A DNA stretch of 24,466 bases from Actinomycetes bacterium. GTDB lineage: Bacteria > Actinomycetota > Actinomycetes > Actinomycetales > Demequinaceae. The notes under the pieces are model-generated. The model was not told where the DNA came from. It ran no database searches and was given only the letters and a program-made list of their open reading frames with translations. The stretch lies in contig JAEYOR010000042.1 in the NCBI GenBank assembly GCA_023411615.1, forward strand, positions 1-24,466, given 5' to 3'. This document shows positions 1 through 7,187 of the stretch, piece by piece. Numbering within the stretch: position 1 is the first letter of the stretch; each line of letters begins with the position of its first letter. The position numbers were made by a program, and so were the translations under genes.

Positions 1-22
1 ACACCCCCCCCCCCCCCCCCCC
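1..22. repeat. Homopolymer C run at the contig edge
   Basis: After four bases the sequence is an unbroken run of C, followed by a GC-only stretch to about position 36. It mirrors the G/C runs at the other end. It is most simply a low-complexity assembly or sequencing artefact rather than genomic sequence. Nothing functional is seen here. Confidence 0.7.
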
Positions 23-51
23 GCGGGGCCGGGGCCAGTGCGCAATGTGAC

Positions 52-423
52 TCAGTGCTGAGCGGTGTCGTGCTCCGCAATCTTGGCGCGGACCTCATCC
101 ATATCGAGACCCTCGACCGCCTCCACCAGTTGCTTGAGTGCAGGTGCGGGAAGTGCACCTGCCTGGTTGAAGACCATGATGCCGTCACGGAATGCCATGA
201 GCGTGGGAATCGCCGTGATGCCGAACTTGGAGCTCAGCTCCTGATTGGCCTCGGTGTCGACCTTCGCGTGCACAATCTCCGTCTTCTCCTCAGAGCTTGA
301 CTCGAAGATCGGTGCGAAGTTCTTGCACGGCCCACACCAGTCCGCCCAGAAGTCAACGAGGACGATGCCGTCCTTGCTGACAACCTCGTCGAACGTGTCA
401 GCGGTGAGATTGACAGTTGCCAT
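52..423 (-). CDS. trxA: Thioredoxin
   Basis: A 123-residue cytoplasmic thioredoxin, the small redox protein that reduces protein disulfides and is recycled by NADPH-thioredoxin reductase. The active site WCGPC is visible with Cys30 and Cys33, and the cis-proline motif AIPT lies at about residues 71-74. The canonical fold is complete, with a short charged C-terminal tail of about 15 residues beyond the usual 105-110. There is no signal peptide or membrane segment. The ATG start has a strong ribosome site (GGGAGGA, 428-434) four bases upstream. The gene is transcribed alone toward the contig edge. Its promoter region holds a perfect palindrome of the CsoR/CstR type (469-485), so expression probably responds to copper or reactive sulfur species rather than being purely constitutive. 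That regulation is inferred. Confidence 0.96.
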   Translation of the reverse strand: MATVNLTADTFDEVVSKDGIVLVDFWADWCGPCKNFAPIFESSSEEKTEIVHAKVDTEANQELSSKFGITAIPTLMAFRDGIMVFNQAGALPAPALKQLVEAVEGLDMDEVRAKIAEHDTAQH

Positions 424-465
424 GGTGTCCTCCCGTCGGGCTCATTACCCGTCGTCTCTCCAACA

Positions 466-485
466 TCTATACCCCCGGGGGGTAT
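466..485 (-). promoter_or_regulatory. CsoR/CstR-type operator overlapping the trxA promoter
   Basis: Positions 469-485 read ATACCCCCGGGGGGTAT, a perfect 8-1-8 inverted repeat (ATACCCCC/GGGGGTAT). A TA-C-run/G-run-TA palindrome is the hallmark of operators for the CsoR/RcnR/CstR family, which sense copper, nickel or persulfides. A -10-like TATAGA on the minus strand (471 to 466) overlaps one edge, and a TTGGGA lies just beyond the other edge at 486-491 with a short 14-base spacer. A bound repressor would therefore block RNA polymerase. No CsoR-family gene is in the window, so the regulator must be encoded elsewhere. Confidence 0.65.
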
Positions 486-490
486 TCCCA

Positions 491-501
491 ACTAGTCTAG
501 T
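491..501. repeat. Short perfect palindrome next to the trxA operator
   Basis: ACTAG-T-CTAGT is a perfect 5-1-5 inverted repeat beginning six bases upstream of the CsoR-type palindrome, at roughly the -35 position of the trxA promoter. It may be a second regulator site or chance. No family assignment is possible. Confidence 0.3.
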
Positions 502-606
502 CGGGCCCTGACCCTCGCTCCGCTGGCCGTCTCGGCGCGGCGCCGATTCCGTCACACCCGGCGCGGGGGACTGCACAGGCCTCTGGTGAGACTGCACACT
601 GGTGGC

Positions 607-1149
607 ATGACCGATATGGCCGAACTGCCACCCGAGCCGTCGGGCTGGCTCTCGGATAGAGAGCTCAGCCAGGTGCGGTCCGAACTCCCCATCCTCTACG
701 TGAACGTCGTGCCGGTACGCACGCATTCCACGGGAGAGATTACCGAGGTTGGACTGCTGCTTCGTGCGGACGGTGGCGTCATGTCGCGCGCTCTCATCGC
801 GGGCCGAGTGCTCTATCACGAGACCGTGCGCGAAGCGATCATCCGCAACATCGAGAAGGATCTCGGCCTCGCCGCTTTGCCACGTGTGCCGCTCAGCCCC
901 ACCCCGTTCACCATCGCGGAGTACTTCCCTACGGCTGGCTTCGGCGCTTTCCACGACCCCCGTCAGCACGCCGTGGCGCTCAGTTACGTTGTCGCCGTAG
1001 ATGGCGACTGCGAACCGAGCCAGAACGCTCTCGACATCGTGTGGCTCAGCCCCGAAGAAGCCGCGAGCGATGAGGTCGCGGCAGAGATGACGGGCGGTCA
1101 GCACCTGTTGCTACGGCACGCGCTCGCACACTGCGGCTTGGCCTCATAG
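607..1149 (+). CDS. Nudix-like DUF4916 family protein
   Basis: About 180 residues, cytoplasmic, matching the actinobacterial DUF4916 family of Nudix-fold proteins as I recall it. The region at about residues 69-91 resembles a Nudix box (G-x5-E-x7-R-x-I-E-x-x-x-G-L), but the central R-E-x-x-E-E part reads R-N-I-E-K-D. The metal-binding acidic set is therefore incomplete, and hydrolase activity on a nucleoside diphosphate derivative is uncertain. The start is ambiguous: ATG 607 is chosen, GTG 586 and ATG 616 are also in frame, and none has a clear ribosome site except a GGTGG ten bases before 616. The gene stands alone and is divergent from trxA. Its stop lies directly against the stop of the convergent XRE gene. 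The substrate is unknown. Confidence 0.8.
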   Translation: MTDMAELPPEPSGWLSDRELSQVRSELPILYVNVVPVRTHSTGEITEVGLLLRADGGVMSRALIAGRVLYHETVREAIIRNIEKDLGLAALPRVPLSPTPFTIAEYFPTAGFGAFHDPRQHAVALSYVVAVDGDCEPSQNALDIVWLSPEEAASDEVAAEMTGGQHLLLRHALAHCGLAS

Positions 1150-1428
1150 CCCGTCGCCTGCCTCGCCTTGCGGCCCTTCCCCCACACGTGGAAACGGCTC
1201 GAGAGAGAAAATCGCGTCGATCGGGACATCAAAGTATGCGCTGACGCGAAGCGCCAACTGGAGGCTCGGACTGTACTCACCGCGTTCGAGATAGCCGACC
1301 GTCTGATAGTGGATGCCGAGGTCATCAGCGAGAGCCCTCCGCGACACCCCATGTTCGGTGCGCACTTGACGGAGGCGATTGAAGACGACGTCACCGCGGC
1401 CGCCGCCTGCCTCCGTCACCTCACCCAT
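1144..1428 (-). CDS. Small XRE-family helix-turn-helix regulator
   Basis: A 94-residue protein with one Cro/C1-type helix-turn-helix spanning about residues 16-72. The motif runs R-L-R-x-x-R-x-x-x-G-V-S-R-R-A-L-A, then the recognition helix Y-Q-T-V-G-Y-L-E-R-G-E-Y-S-P-S. Such short XRE proteins are dimeric DNA-binding repressors and are often encoded inside ABC exporter operons. It is the third gene of the operon. A GTG at 1417-1419 overlaps the permease stop as GTGA and could be the true start, while ATG 1428 is three codons earlier. The likely role is autoregulation of this operon through the inverted repeats at 3198-3237. This is inferred from position. It ends convergently with the DUF4916 gene, and no terminator lies between them. 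Confidence 0.88.
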   Translation of the reverse strand: MGEVTEAGGGRGDVVFNRLRQVRTEHGVSRRALADDLGIHYQTVGYLERGEYSPSLQLALRVSAYFDVPIDAIFSLEPFPRVGEGPQGEAGDGL

Positions 1429-2270
1429 TGGGCCGTCGTGTCACGCGCGGTGACCACGCTCGCTGCCGAAACTCCGCTACCCACTCGACGCATCGTAGCG
1501 ACCGCGATTGTCCACGCGACGATCGCCCAAAGCGCGAGTGCCACCACCGCCATCGAGATGCGCCATTCGCCATGTAGTTCGAGCTCGGCCGCACCCTCCG
1601 GCAAGAAGGCAAATCGCATTCCATGAGAGAACCAGTACAAGGGCAAGCCCTGCCCGACTGCTTGAAGCCATCCCCACAGATTGGACAGCGGAACAAAGAT
1701 CCCCGAGACCGCCATCATGAACAAGAGCGGGAGGATGCCCCACGTGGTGGTCCGGCGCACATCCGGCACCAACGTGCCGATGACGAGCCCCACTGGAAGC
1801 AACGCAAGGAACGCGAGGACAAGGATCCCGAACGCCGCCGCCCACCCCGACCAACCACGCTGGGAGCCAGCGTCAAAGAGGAACACGGAGGGAAGCATGA
1901 TGACGGCGAGCGTTGGCAACAGGGACGTCACGTTGAGCACGAAATGTCCCGTGGCGTAAGCGATACTCCCGCGCGGAGCGCTCAGTACCCGGAGCACGGT
2001 GCCATCCTCGCGCTCCATCGCAATTTGTTGTGCCGGGCCCACGATGAGTCCAAATGTCACCGCTGCGGCAACGATCGTGGGCAACGCAACCTGCGGGATT
2101 GTCAGGTCGAGCCCGTCAACGGTGTTGTTGCGGTTGACGTACATGTAGACGAGCGTGACAACCGCAAAGAATAGATAGAACGTCTGATCCTGAGTGCTCT
2201 TGAGACTAAGCACCTGCTCGTGCCAACCCCGCTTGGCACCAATCTTTATTGCATACAACGTGCCGTTCAT
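1416..2270 (-). CDS. ABC-2 type exporter permease
   Basis: A 284-residue integral membrane protein with about six hydrophobic segments, consistent with an ABC-2 type permease that forms the channel half of a two-component exporter. The first segment (residues about 30-45) is followed by a loop rich in polar residues. The next helices are near residues 60-80, 105-130 and 140-170, then a helix with a P-L-L-F-M-M core at about 180-200, and a last helix near 240-260. The start ATG overlaps the ATPase stop by four bases (ATGA, 2267-2270), showing translational coupling. The substrate cannot be read from the sequence. The closest general class is drug/antibiotic or lipid export (DrrB-like). Confidence 0.88.
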   Translation of the reverse strand: MNGTLYAIKIGAKRGWHEQVLSLKSTQDQTFYLFFAVVTLVYMYVNRNNTVDGLDLTIPQVALPTIVAAAVTFGLIVGPAQQIAMEREDGTVLRVLSAPRGSIAYATGHFVLNVTSLLPTLAVIMLPSVFLFDAGSQRGWSGWAAAFGILVLAFLALLPVGLVIGTLVPDVRRTTTWGILPLLFMMAVSGIFVPLSNLWGWLQAVGQGLPLYWFSHGMRFAFLPEGAAELELHGEWRISMAVVALALWAIVAWTIAVATMRRVGSGVSAASVVTARDTTAQWVR

Positions 2271-3199
2271 GATGCCTCCTTGAAGACACTGGACGGTCCG
2301 AGCCCCGCCTCATGCCGTGTCACGAGTTCGATGTAGGTGTCTTCGAGACTGGCCCTGCTCACGAGCAAGTCGGTGACCACGTCTCCATCGGGTCCCGTGA
2401 GGAGGGAACGCACAAAGGTGGTGGGGTTCGGAGTGGCGTGCACATGGGCCACGCCATTGGCGCTCCAGCGCACCTGCGCCTCGTGAGCAATCGATGCGGC
2501 GAGATCATCCTCCGAACCATTGGCGACGATGCGCCCGCCAGCGAGGATGAGAATGCGATCGGCTAGCTTGCCGGCCTCGTCGAGATCGTGAGTGGTGAGC
2601 AAGACTGTCGTGTTGTCATCGTCGACAAGTGCATGAATCAGTTCGTGGAACTCACGCCGTCCTTGCGGGTCGAGCCCCGCCGTCGGCTCGTCAAGAAATA
2701 GCAGCTCGGGCCGGCCGACGATGCCAATCGCGACGTCAAGCCGGCGACGCTGGCCACCTGACAGGGTGCGGATCCGTTGTTCGGCTTGGCCCGAAAGCCC
2801 AACGAGGTCGAGAATCTCCGACACCGACCGCATTCGCCTGCCGCTTGCCTCGACATACGGCCGGTGCAAGCTCGCAATGTGGCCAATCAGGTCCTGCGGG
2901 CACCACCGTGCGTGATCGCGCCACGATTGCATGACCACTCCCACGCGGGAGCGCCATTCGTCGTTGACCTGCGCCGGATCAAATCCAAGGATCGACACGT
3001 GCCCACCATCGCGTTGGCGAGAGCCTTCAAGAATCTCAATGGTTGTCGTCTTTCCCGCACCATTGGGCCCGAGCAAGGCGACAACTTCCCCTCGTCGCAC
3101 CTCAAGGTCCACCCCTGCGAGAACCGGCGTCTCCCCGTAACTCTTGACGAGGCCCTCAACGAGGATGACGGGTTGCTCATCCACACGCGCATCATTCAT
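2267..3199 (-). CDS. ABC transporter ATP-binding protein (DrrA/CcmA type)
   Basis: A 310-residue cytoplasmic ATPase that powers the adjacent ABC-2 permease. The motifs are in order: Walker A GPNGAGKT at 44-51, Q-loop Gln91, signature LSGGQ at 146-150, Walker B LLFLDEP ending at about 172, D-loop AGLD, and the switch His204 in TTHD. After residue 225 there is a C-terminal region typical of DrrA-like exporters. It is the first gene of the operon. ATG 3199 lies about ten bases after a -10-like TAGTAT on the minus strand (3214-3209), with no ribosome site, so the transcript may be leaderless. Two tandem inverted repeats cover this promoter and the start codon. Confidence 0.93.
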   Translation of the reverse strand: MNDARVDEQPVILVEGLVKSYGETPVLAGVDLEVRRGEVVALLGPNGAGKTTTIEILEGSRQRDGGHVSILGFDPAQVNDEWRSRVGVVMQSWRDHARWCPQDLIGHIASLHRPYVEASGRRMRSVSEILDLVGLSGQAEQRIRTLSGGQRRRLDVAIGIVGRPELLFLDEPTAGLDPQGRREFHELIHALVDDDNTTVLLTTHDLDEAGKLADRILILAGGRIVANGSEDDLAASIAHEAQVRWSANGVAHVHATPNPTTFVRSLLTGPDGDVVTDLLVSRASLEDTYIELVTRHEAGLGPSSVFKEAS

Positions 3200-3237
3200 G
3201 TAGCATTCATACTACATTTTTAGCATGAGTGCTACAT
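3198..3237. promoter_or_regulatory. Two phased operator-like inverted repeats at the ABC-XRE operon promoter
   Basis: Site 1 (3198-3217) has arms ATGTAGCA and TACTACAT around TTCA. Site 2 (3218-3237) has arms TTTAGCA and TGCTACAT around TGAG. Both share the core TAGCA-N4-TRCTA, and their centres are 20 bp apart, two helical turns, so dimers would bind the same DNA face. A -10-like TAGTAT (minus strand, 3214-3209) lies inside site 1, and site 1 covers the ATG of the ATPase gene. Two matching sites at this spacing support a real operator pair. The XRE protein encoded at the end of the operon is the natural candidate ligand. Confidence 0.6.
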
Positions 3238-3265
3238 CACGTGGGGTTCGGAATTATGGCCGACG

Positions 3266-3871
3266 CTAGAGAACGGCGAGTTCTGGCGCGAGGGCGGTGA
3301 AAGCCCGGCCCCGGTGGGAGATTGCGTTCTTTTGGGCCGCCGTGAGCTCAGCCGCGGTGACCGAGTGTCCTTCCGGGATGAAGATCGGGTCGTAGCCGAA
3401 GCCGCCCGCGCCCGCGGGGATGTGCGCGATGCGGCCATGCATGCGGCCCACTCGCACCACCTCGCGCCCATCGGGCGTGACAAGAGCTGCAGCGCATACA
3501 AAAGCGGCGCCACGATGTTCATCCGCGATGTCGACAAGTTGCGCAAGAAGCAAGCGCAGGTTCGCCTCATCCGCACCGTGCTCCCCCGCCCACAAGGCAG
3601 AAAAGATCCCGGGCGCTCCGCCCATCACATCCACCGCGATGCCCGAGTCATCTGCAATTGCAGGCAGGCCGGTGGCGGCACAGACCGCCCGCGCCTTAAC
3701 GAGCGCGTTCTCCTCAAAAGTCACCCCATCCTCCACCGGAGCCGGGACATCAAAGTCGCGCGCCGACGCAAGGTCCCCTTCGCCCCATCCGGGTAACAGC
3801 GGGGAGAGGATCGCCCACACTTCGTCGCGCTTATGCGCGTTGTGACTGGCAAAAACGGCCCGCGCACCCAC
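3266..3871 (-). CDS. rdgB: XTP/dITP diphosphatase (RdgB/HAM1)
   Basis: A 201-residue house-cleaning enzyme of the HAM1/RdgB family that hydrolyses dITP, ITP and XTP to the monophosphate and pyrophosphate, keeping deaminated purines out of nucleic acids. The family motifs are present: the N-terminal S-H-N-x-x-K loop (9-14), T-F-E-E-N-A-L-x-K-A (about 51-60), A-D-D-S-G-I (about 73-78), G-F-G-Y-D-P-I-F near residue 157, and S-H-R-G-R-A near 185. It starts at GTG 3871, two bases after the rph stop, and the ribosome site GGAGG lies within the end of rph. The rph-rdgB pairing is conserved in actinobacteria. It is the last gene of the housekeeping run and complete in length. Confidence 0.95.
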   Translation of the reverse strand: MGARAVFASHNAHKRDEVWAILSPLLPGWGEGDLASARDFDVPAPVEDGVTFEENALVKARAVCAATGLPAIADDSGIAVDVMGGAPGIFSALWAGEHGADEANLRLLLAQLVDIADEHRGAAFVCAAALVTPDGREVVRVGRMHGRIAHIPAGAGGFGYDPIFIPEGHSVTAAELTAAQKNAISHRGRAFTALAPELAVL

Positions 3872-3873
3872 CT

Positions 3874-4599
3874 TTAGCCCTCCAGTGCCGCCGCCTGCAA
3901 AGCGGCCAATTGCGCATTGCCGGAGGCAGCGAGGTCAAGCAGCGCATCAAGTTCCGCCTTTGAGAACGCAGCGCGCTCCGCCGTGCCTTGCACCTCAACA
4001 AAGGAGCCCGCTCCGGTCATCACCACATTCATGTCCGTCTCAGCGCGCACGTCCTCCACGTATGGGAGGTCAAGCATCGGCACTCCGTCGATGATGCCCA
4101 CGGACACGGCCGACACCGAGTCGCTGAGCGCAAGCGCGCCTGCGGCGATGGCGCCATTCGCTTTGCCCCATGCCACCGCGTCGGCCAATGCAACGTACGC
4201 CCCGGTGATGGCTGCGGTCCGCGTACCGCCGTCGGCATCGAGCACATCGCAGTCCACAACGATTGTGTTCTCGCCGAGCGCCTTGACGTCGATGATGGCG
4301 CGCAACGAGCGGCCGACGAGACGCGAGATCTCGTGCGTGCGTCCGCCGATCTTGCCGCGCACGCTCTCGCGGTCATTGCGGGTGTTCGTGGCACGCGGCA
4401 GCATCGCGTACTCGGCCGTCACCCAGCCCTCGCCGGAGCCCTTTTTCCACCGCGGCACACCTTCGGAGAACGACGCGGTGCACAAGACGCGTGTATTGCC
4501 AAAGGACACGAGGCACGAGCCTTCTGCGTTCTTGGAGAAGCCGCGTTCGAATATCACGGGGCGGAGTTGATCGGGGGTACGTCCATCGGCACGGGTCAT
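3874..4599 (-). CDS. rph: Ribonuclease PH
   Basis: A 241-residue phosphorolytic 3'-5' exoribonuclease that trims the 3' ends of tRNA precursors using inorganic phosphate, normally a hexameric ring in the cytoplasm. Family signatures are clear: the N-terminal R-x-D-G-R-x-x-x-x-L-R-P, the basic segment R-G-K-I-G-G-R-T-H-E-I-S-R-L-V-G-R-S-L-R-A around residues 81-101, and the phosphate-binding G-G-T-R-T-A-A-I-T-G near 123-132. Many homologues have Gln where this one has His in G-R-T-H-E. Length is normal for the family. It sits 20 bases downstream of the metallo-hydrolase gene and two bases upstream of rdgB, in the order found in mycobacteria (Rv1340 neighbourhood). Confidence 0.96.
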   Translation of the reverse strand: MTRADGRTPDQLRPVIFERGFSKNAEGSCLVSFGNTRVLCTASFSEGVPRWKKGSGEGWVTAEYAMLPRATNTRNDRESVRGKIGGRTHEISRLVGRSLRAIIDVKALGENTIVVDCDVLDADGGTRTAAITGAYVALADAVAWGKANGAIAAGALALSDSVSAVSVGIIDGVPMLDLPYVEDVRAETDMNVVMTGAGSFVEVQGTAERAAFSKAELDALLDLAASGNAQLAALQAAALEG

Positions 4600-4619
4600 G
4601 CGCCGAGCCTATCCGCCGT

Positions 4620-5426
4620 TCAGATGGTGAAGACGACGCCAGGTGCGGCGAGTACAGCCTCGGGAAAGGCACCGCGTGCCTGAATGAGCGTCTCGGCCGG
4701 ATCGACCCATGAGGCGACATGGGTCACCACCAAACGCCGTGCCGCCGCATGGCGAGCCAGCTCGCCCGCTTGCGCGCCGGTCATGTGCACACCCGGCGGA
4801 TTCACCGGGCGATGGGCCCAGCCGGCCTCCGCCAGCACGAGGTCAGCTCCTCGCGCTGCCTCCACCATCTCGTCATTGAGATCGGTGTCGCCCGTGAATG
4901 TGAGGACTGCCTCACCGCCTCCCGCCGCTGGCCCCGCGATGCGGTACGCGAGCGCAGGAACCGGGTGCCACGCCTCGAAGGCGGTCACCGTGAGCGGGCC
5001 AACTCTCGCGGTGTCGCCTGGGGCCATCGCCGCCCAAGCAAATGGGCCGCCGTCATCACCGGCGCCGTGCGCATCCGCGCCGGGAGTGGCGGAGATCTCG
5101 CCTTCAAGCTCGCTCAATCTCCGGTCGATCCCGTGTGGACCAAAGAGCGGCATGGCCAGCCGCGTCTTCTGCGCGGGAGGTCCGTAGCGCAGCCACACCG
5201 ACAGCGCGGTAAGGTCCGCGCAGTGGTCCGGGTGACCGTGACTGATGAAGACGCCATCAAGTTCAGCAGGGTCCATCACCCCACGTAATGGTCCAAACGC
5301 ACCCGAGCCAAGATCAAGCGCGATACGCCACGTACGCCCCTCGGCGTCGGCCTCCACGACGTAACACGACGCCGGCATCTCGGGACCGGCCACGCTGCCA
5401 GCGCACCCTACAACCACGAGCCTCAT
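4620..5426 (-). CDS. MBL-fold metallo-hydrolase, Rv1339-like (probable cyclic-nucleotide phosphodiesterase)
   Basis: A 268-residue metallo-beta-lactamase-fold protein. The metal-binding motif H-G-H-P-D-H is at residues 63-68, a later T-G-D-T-D supplies the bridging aspartate, and V-V-T-H-V near the end supplies another histidine. It sits between murI and rph, exactly where mycobacteria carry Rv1339, which has been reported as an atypical class II cAMP phosphodiesterase. Annotation pipelines often call this group ribonuclease Z-like. The acidic Gly/Ala-rich loop at about residues 116-128 is likely a surface insertion. It overlaps the murI stop by four bases (ATGA, 5423-5426), so the two are co-translated. 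The fold is certain; the cAMP role is by orthology of position. Confidence 0.9.
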   Translation of the reverse strand: MRLVVVGCAGSVAGPEMPASCYVVEADAEGRTWRIALDLGSGAFGPLRGVMDPAELDGVFISHGHPDHCADLTALSVWLRYGPPAQKTRLAMPLFGPHGIDRRLSELEGEISATPGADAHGAGDDGGPFAWAAMAPGDTARVGPLTVTAFEAWHPVPALAYRIAGPAAGGGEAVLTFTGDTDLNDEMVEAARGADLVLAEAGWAHRPVNPPGVHMTGAQAGELARHAAARRLVVTHVASWVDPAETLIQARGAFPEAVLAAPGVVFTI

Positions 5427-6229
5427 CCGCGCAGAGGCTCCACCGCTCGCACCACGGGACCGAGGAAGCGCTGGGCCAGGGTCTCAAAAGTTGCCGAGGG
5501 ACCCGTCACCATGAAGCGGTGCTCGGGGGGATCGCTTGCGGTGCGTTCCAGCCCGTTGGCGACGAGCGCACGGTAGACGTCGATCGCCGTCTCCGTTGCC
5601 GAGTCCACAAGGGTCACTCCCTCGCCCATGACGTACGAGATCGCACCTTGGAGCATGGGGTAGTGCGTGCAACCGAGGATGAGCGTGTCAACGTCCGCCT
5701 CCCGTAGCGGCTCCAAGTACTCGCGAGCCACGGCAATGAGGTCAGGCCCGCTCGTCACGCCCTGCTCAACAAAAGTGACAAAACGCGGGCACGCCTGAGA
5801 CGTGACGGTGACGGCCGGTGCGGCCGCCAACGCGTCCTCATACGCTCCCGAGGTGATCGTGGCAACGGTGCCGATCACACCCACACGGCCGTTCTTGGTG
5901 GTCGCGGCGGCACGGCGAACGGCGGGCACGATTACCTCGACTACCGGCACTCCTCGCTCGCGGGAGAATCGCTCGCGGGCGTCCCGGAGCACAGCGGCCG
6001 ACGCTGTGTTACAGGCGATGACGAGGAGTTTCACTCCGTCTTCAACGAGGGCGTCCATGATGTCGAGCGCGTGCGTCCGCACATCCGAGATCGGCAACGG
6101 CCCATATGGCCCATGCGCCGTATCGCCCACGTAGTGGATCGCCTCTTTGGGCATCATGTCCATGATGGCGCGAGCAACGGTGAGGCCGCCAACGCCGGAA
6201 TCAAAGATGCCGATTGGCGCGTCAGACAT
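5423..6229 (-). CDS. murI: Glutamate racemase
   Basis: A 268-residue PLP-independent racemase that converts L-glutamate to D-glutamate for peptidoglycan. The two catalytic cysteines are visible, Cys73 in A-C-N-T-A-S and Cys187 in G-C-T-H-Y-P-M. The substrate loop I-F-D-S-G-V-G-G (8-15) and the motif V-G-D-T-A-H-G-P-Y-G (34-43) are also present. The length is that of the family. The ATG overlaps the end of the DUF2017 gene by eight bases, and the stop overlaps the metallo-hydrolase start, so it lies in the middle of a tightly coupled operon. It is expected to be essential unless another D-glutamate source exists elsewhere in the genome. Confidence 0.97.
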   Translation of the reverse strand: MSDAPIGIFDSGVGGLTVARAIMDMMPKEAIHYVGDTAHGPYGPLPISDVRTHALDIMDALVEDGVKLLVIACNTASAAVLRDARERFSRERGVPVVEVIVPAVRRAAATTKNGRVGVIGTVATITSGAYEDALAAAPAVTVTSQACPRFVTFVEQGVTSGPDLIAVAREYLEPLREADVDTLILGCTHYPMLQGAISYVMGEGVTLVDSATETAIDVYRALVANGLERTASDPPEHRFMVTGPSATFETLAQRFLGPVVRAVEPLRG

Positions 6230-6851
6230 CGTCCCTCATTACGTAAGCCATCAATGACTCCTGAAGCCAGGTCAGTGCTTGATAAAGCATTCCGAGCCAT
6301 ACCCGCTCGGGATCGACTGACAGGTCAGCCGCTGCCCCGGTCTCTACCGCGTGGTGGGCGAGCTCGATCTCGTGATGCAGAGCGCTCGCGTCCTCGTCGG
6401 TCTCGATGTCGAGACGCGAAGCGAGCACCAAACGGACGTCAGTCAATGCGGCGGCGGTTGCCATCGCTTCATCTGCGGCCACTTCCCATTCCGGGCCATC
6501 GAGACTGAGCGCCTCCCACATCGCGCGCAAACGCGCCACTTTTGTTGCGCGGAGTTCGGGTTCTGTGAGGCGGCGGAACTCGGCAGCGACCTCGCGGTCA
6601 TCAGGTGCAGCATTTGGCAGCACCCTCAACACTGCTGGGTCGTCGGGATCGGCAAGGGACTCTTCCAGGCCTTGGAGATAGCGGAAAAGCGATTCCTCAT
6701 CGCCTTCAGCGGGGATGTCCTCGCGCTCCATCCCAAAGGACGTGTCACCGAGGAGGAGGCCAACATCGGCAACCACACGTGCAATCACGGCCCGCTCGTC
6801 TGTGTCGAGTTCCGCAACCGCATAATCCCCGTGCGAGACAAAGCCCTTCAC
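6222..6851 (-). CDS. DUF2017 family protein
   Basis: A cytoplasmic, mostly helical, acidic protein of about 209 residues matching DUF2017, an uncharacterised actinobacterial family whose gene almost always follows clpS. The GTG at 6849-6851 is chosen as start because it overlaps the clpS stop as GTGA and has a GGAG ribosome site six bases upstream. An in-frame ATG at 6878 would lie 31 bases inside clpS and is less likely. No catalytic motif or membrane segment is visible. The conserved coupling to clpS suggests a role with the Clp protease adaptor, but nothing in the protein shows this. Confidence 0.85.
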   Translation of the reverse strand: MKGFVSHGDYAVAELDTDERAVIARVVADVGLLLGDTSFGMEREDIPAEGDEESLFRYLQGLEESLADPDDPAVLRVLPNAAPDDREVAAEFRRLTEPELRATKVARLRAMWEALSLDGPEWEVAADEAMATAAALTDVRLVLASRLDIETDEDASALHHEIELAHHAVETGAAADLSVDPERVWLGMLYQALTWLQESLMAYVMRDDV

Positions 6852-7135
6852 TGACCGCTCCGTTGCATCGTGGCCCATAGGCCGTACGAATGCATGGCCT
6901 GAACATCTACTTCCATTTGCTCGCGGCCACCCGTCGACACCACGGACTTGCCCTTCTCATGCACCTCTCGCATACGGCGCTCCGCTTCCACCTTGGTGAA
7001 ACCAAAATACGTTTGGAACACATGCGTCACGTACGACATGAGATTGACTGGGTCATTCCACACAATGGTGACCCACACGTCGTCCGTGCGCGTCGCGACT
7101 GCGACGTCATGGGCGCGTTCGTGCTGAGTGGACAC
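6848..7135 (-). CDS. clpS: ATP-dependent Clp protease adaptor ClpS
   Basis: A 95-residue adaptor that delivers N-degron substrates to the Clp ATPase (ClpC/ClpA). The ClpS core is unmistakable: W-V-T-I-V-W-N-D-P-V-N-L-M-S-Y-V, then H-V-F-Q-T-Y-F-G, and the V-H-E-K-G-K-S-V-V segment. The N-D-P-x-N-x-M element forms part of the N-terminal-residue pocket. GTG 7135 gives the usual length with a short flexible tail before the core. ATG 7162 in the same frame would add nine residues and cannot be excluded, and neither has a well-spaced ribosome site. It lies downstream of the DUF3039 gene and overlaps the DUF2017 start by four bases. Confidence 0.93.
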   Translation of the reverse strand: MSTQHERAHDVAVATRTDDVWVTIVWNDPVNLMSYVTHVFQTYFGFTKVEAERRMREVHEKGKSVVSTGGREQMEVDVQAMHSYGLWATMQRSGQ

Positions 7136-7187
7136 GTCCCCAGGGTACGGCGCCGCCCGCATGTTGACGCGGCACAACGCGTGGGCG

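Noticed and set aside
1..51. A GC-rich stem downstream of trxA as its terminator
   Set aside because: The sequence is dominated by the suspect homopolymer run and no stable, well-defined stem with a T-run is visible.
445..1104. A 219-residue minus-strand frame over the DUF4916 gene
   Set aside because: It has no known motif and is antisense to a gene with family similarity. It also runs through the trxA promoter palindrome.
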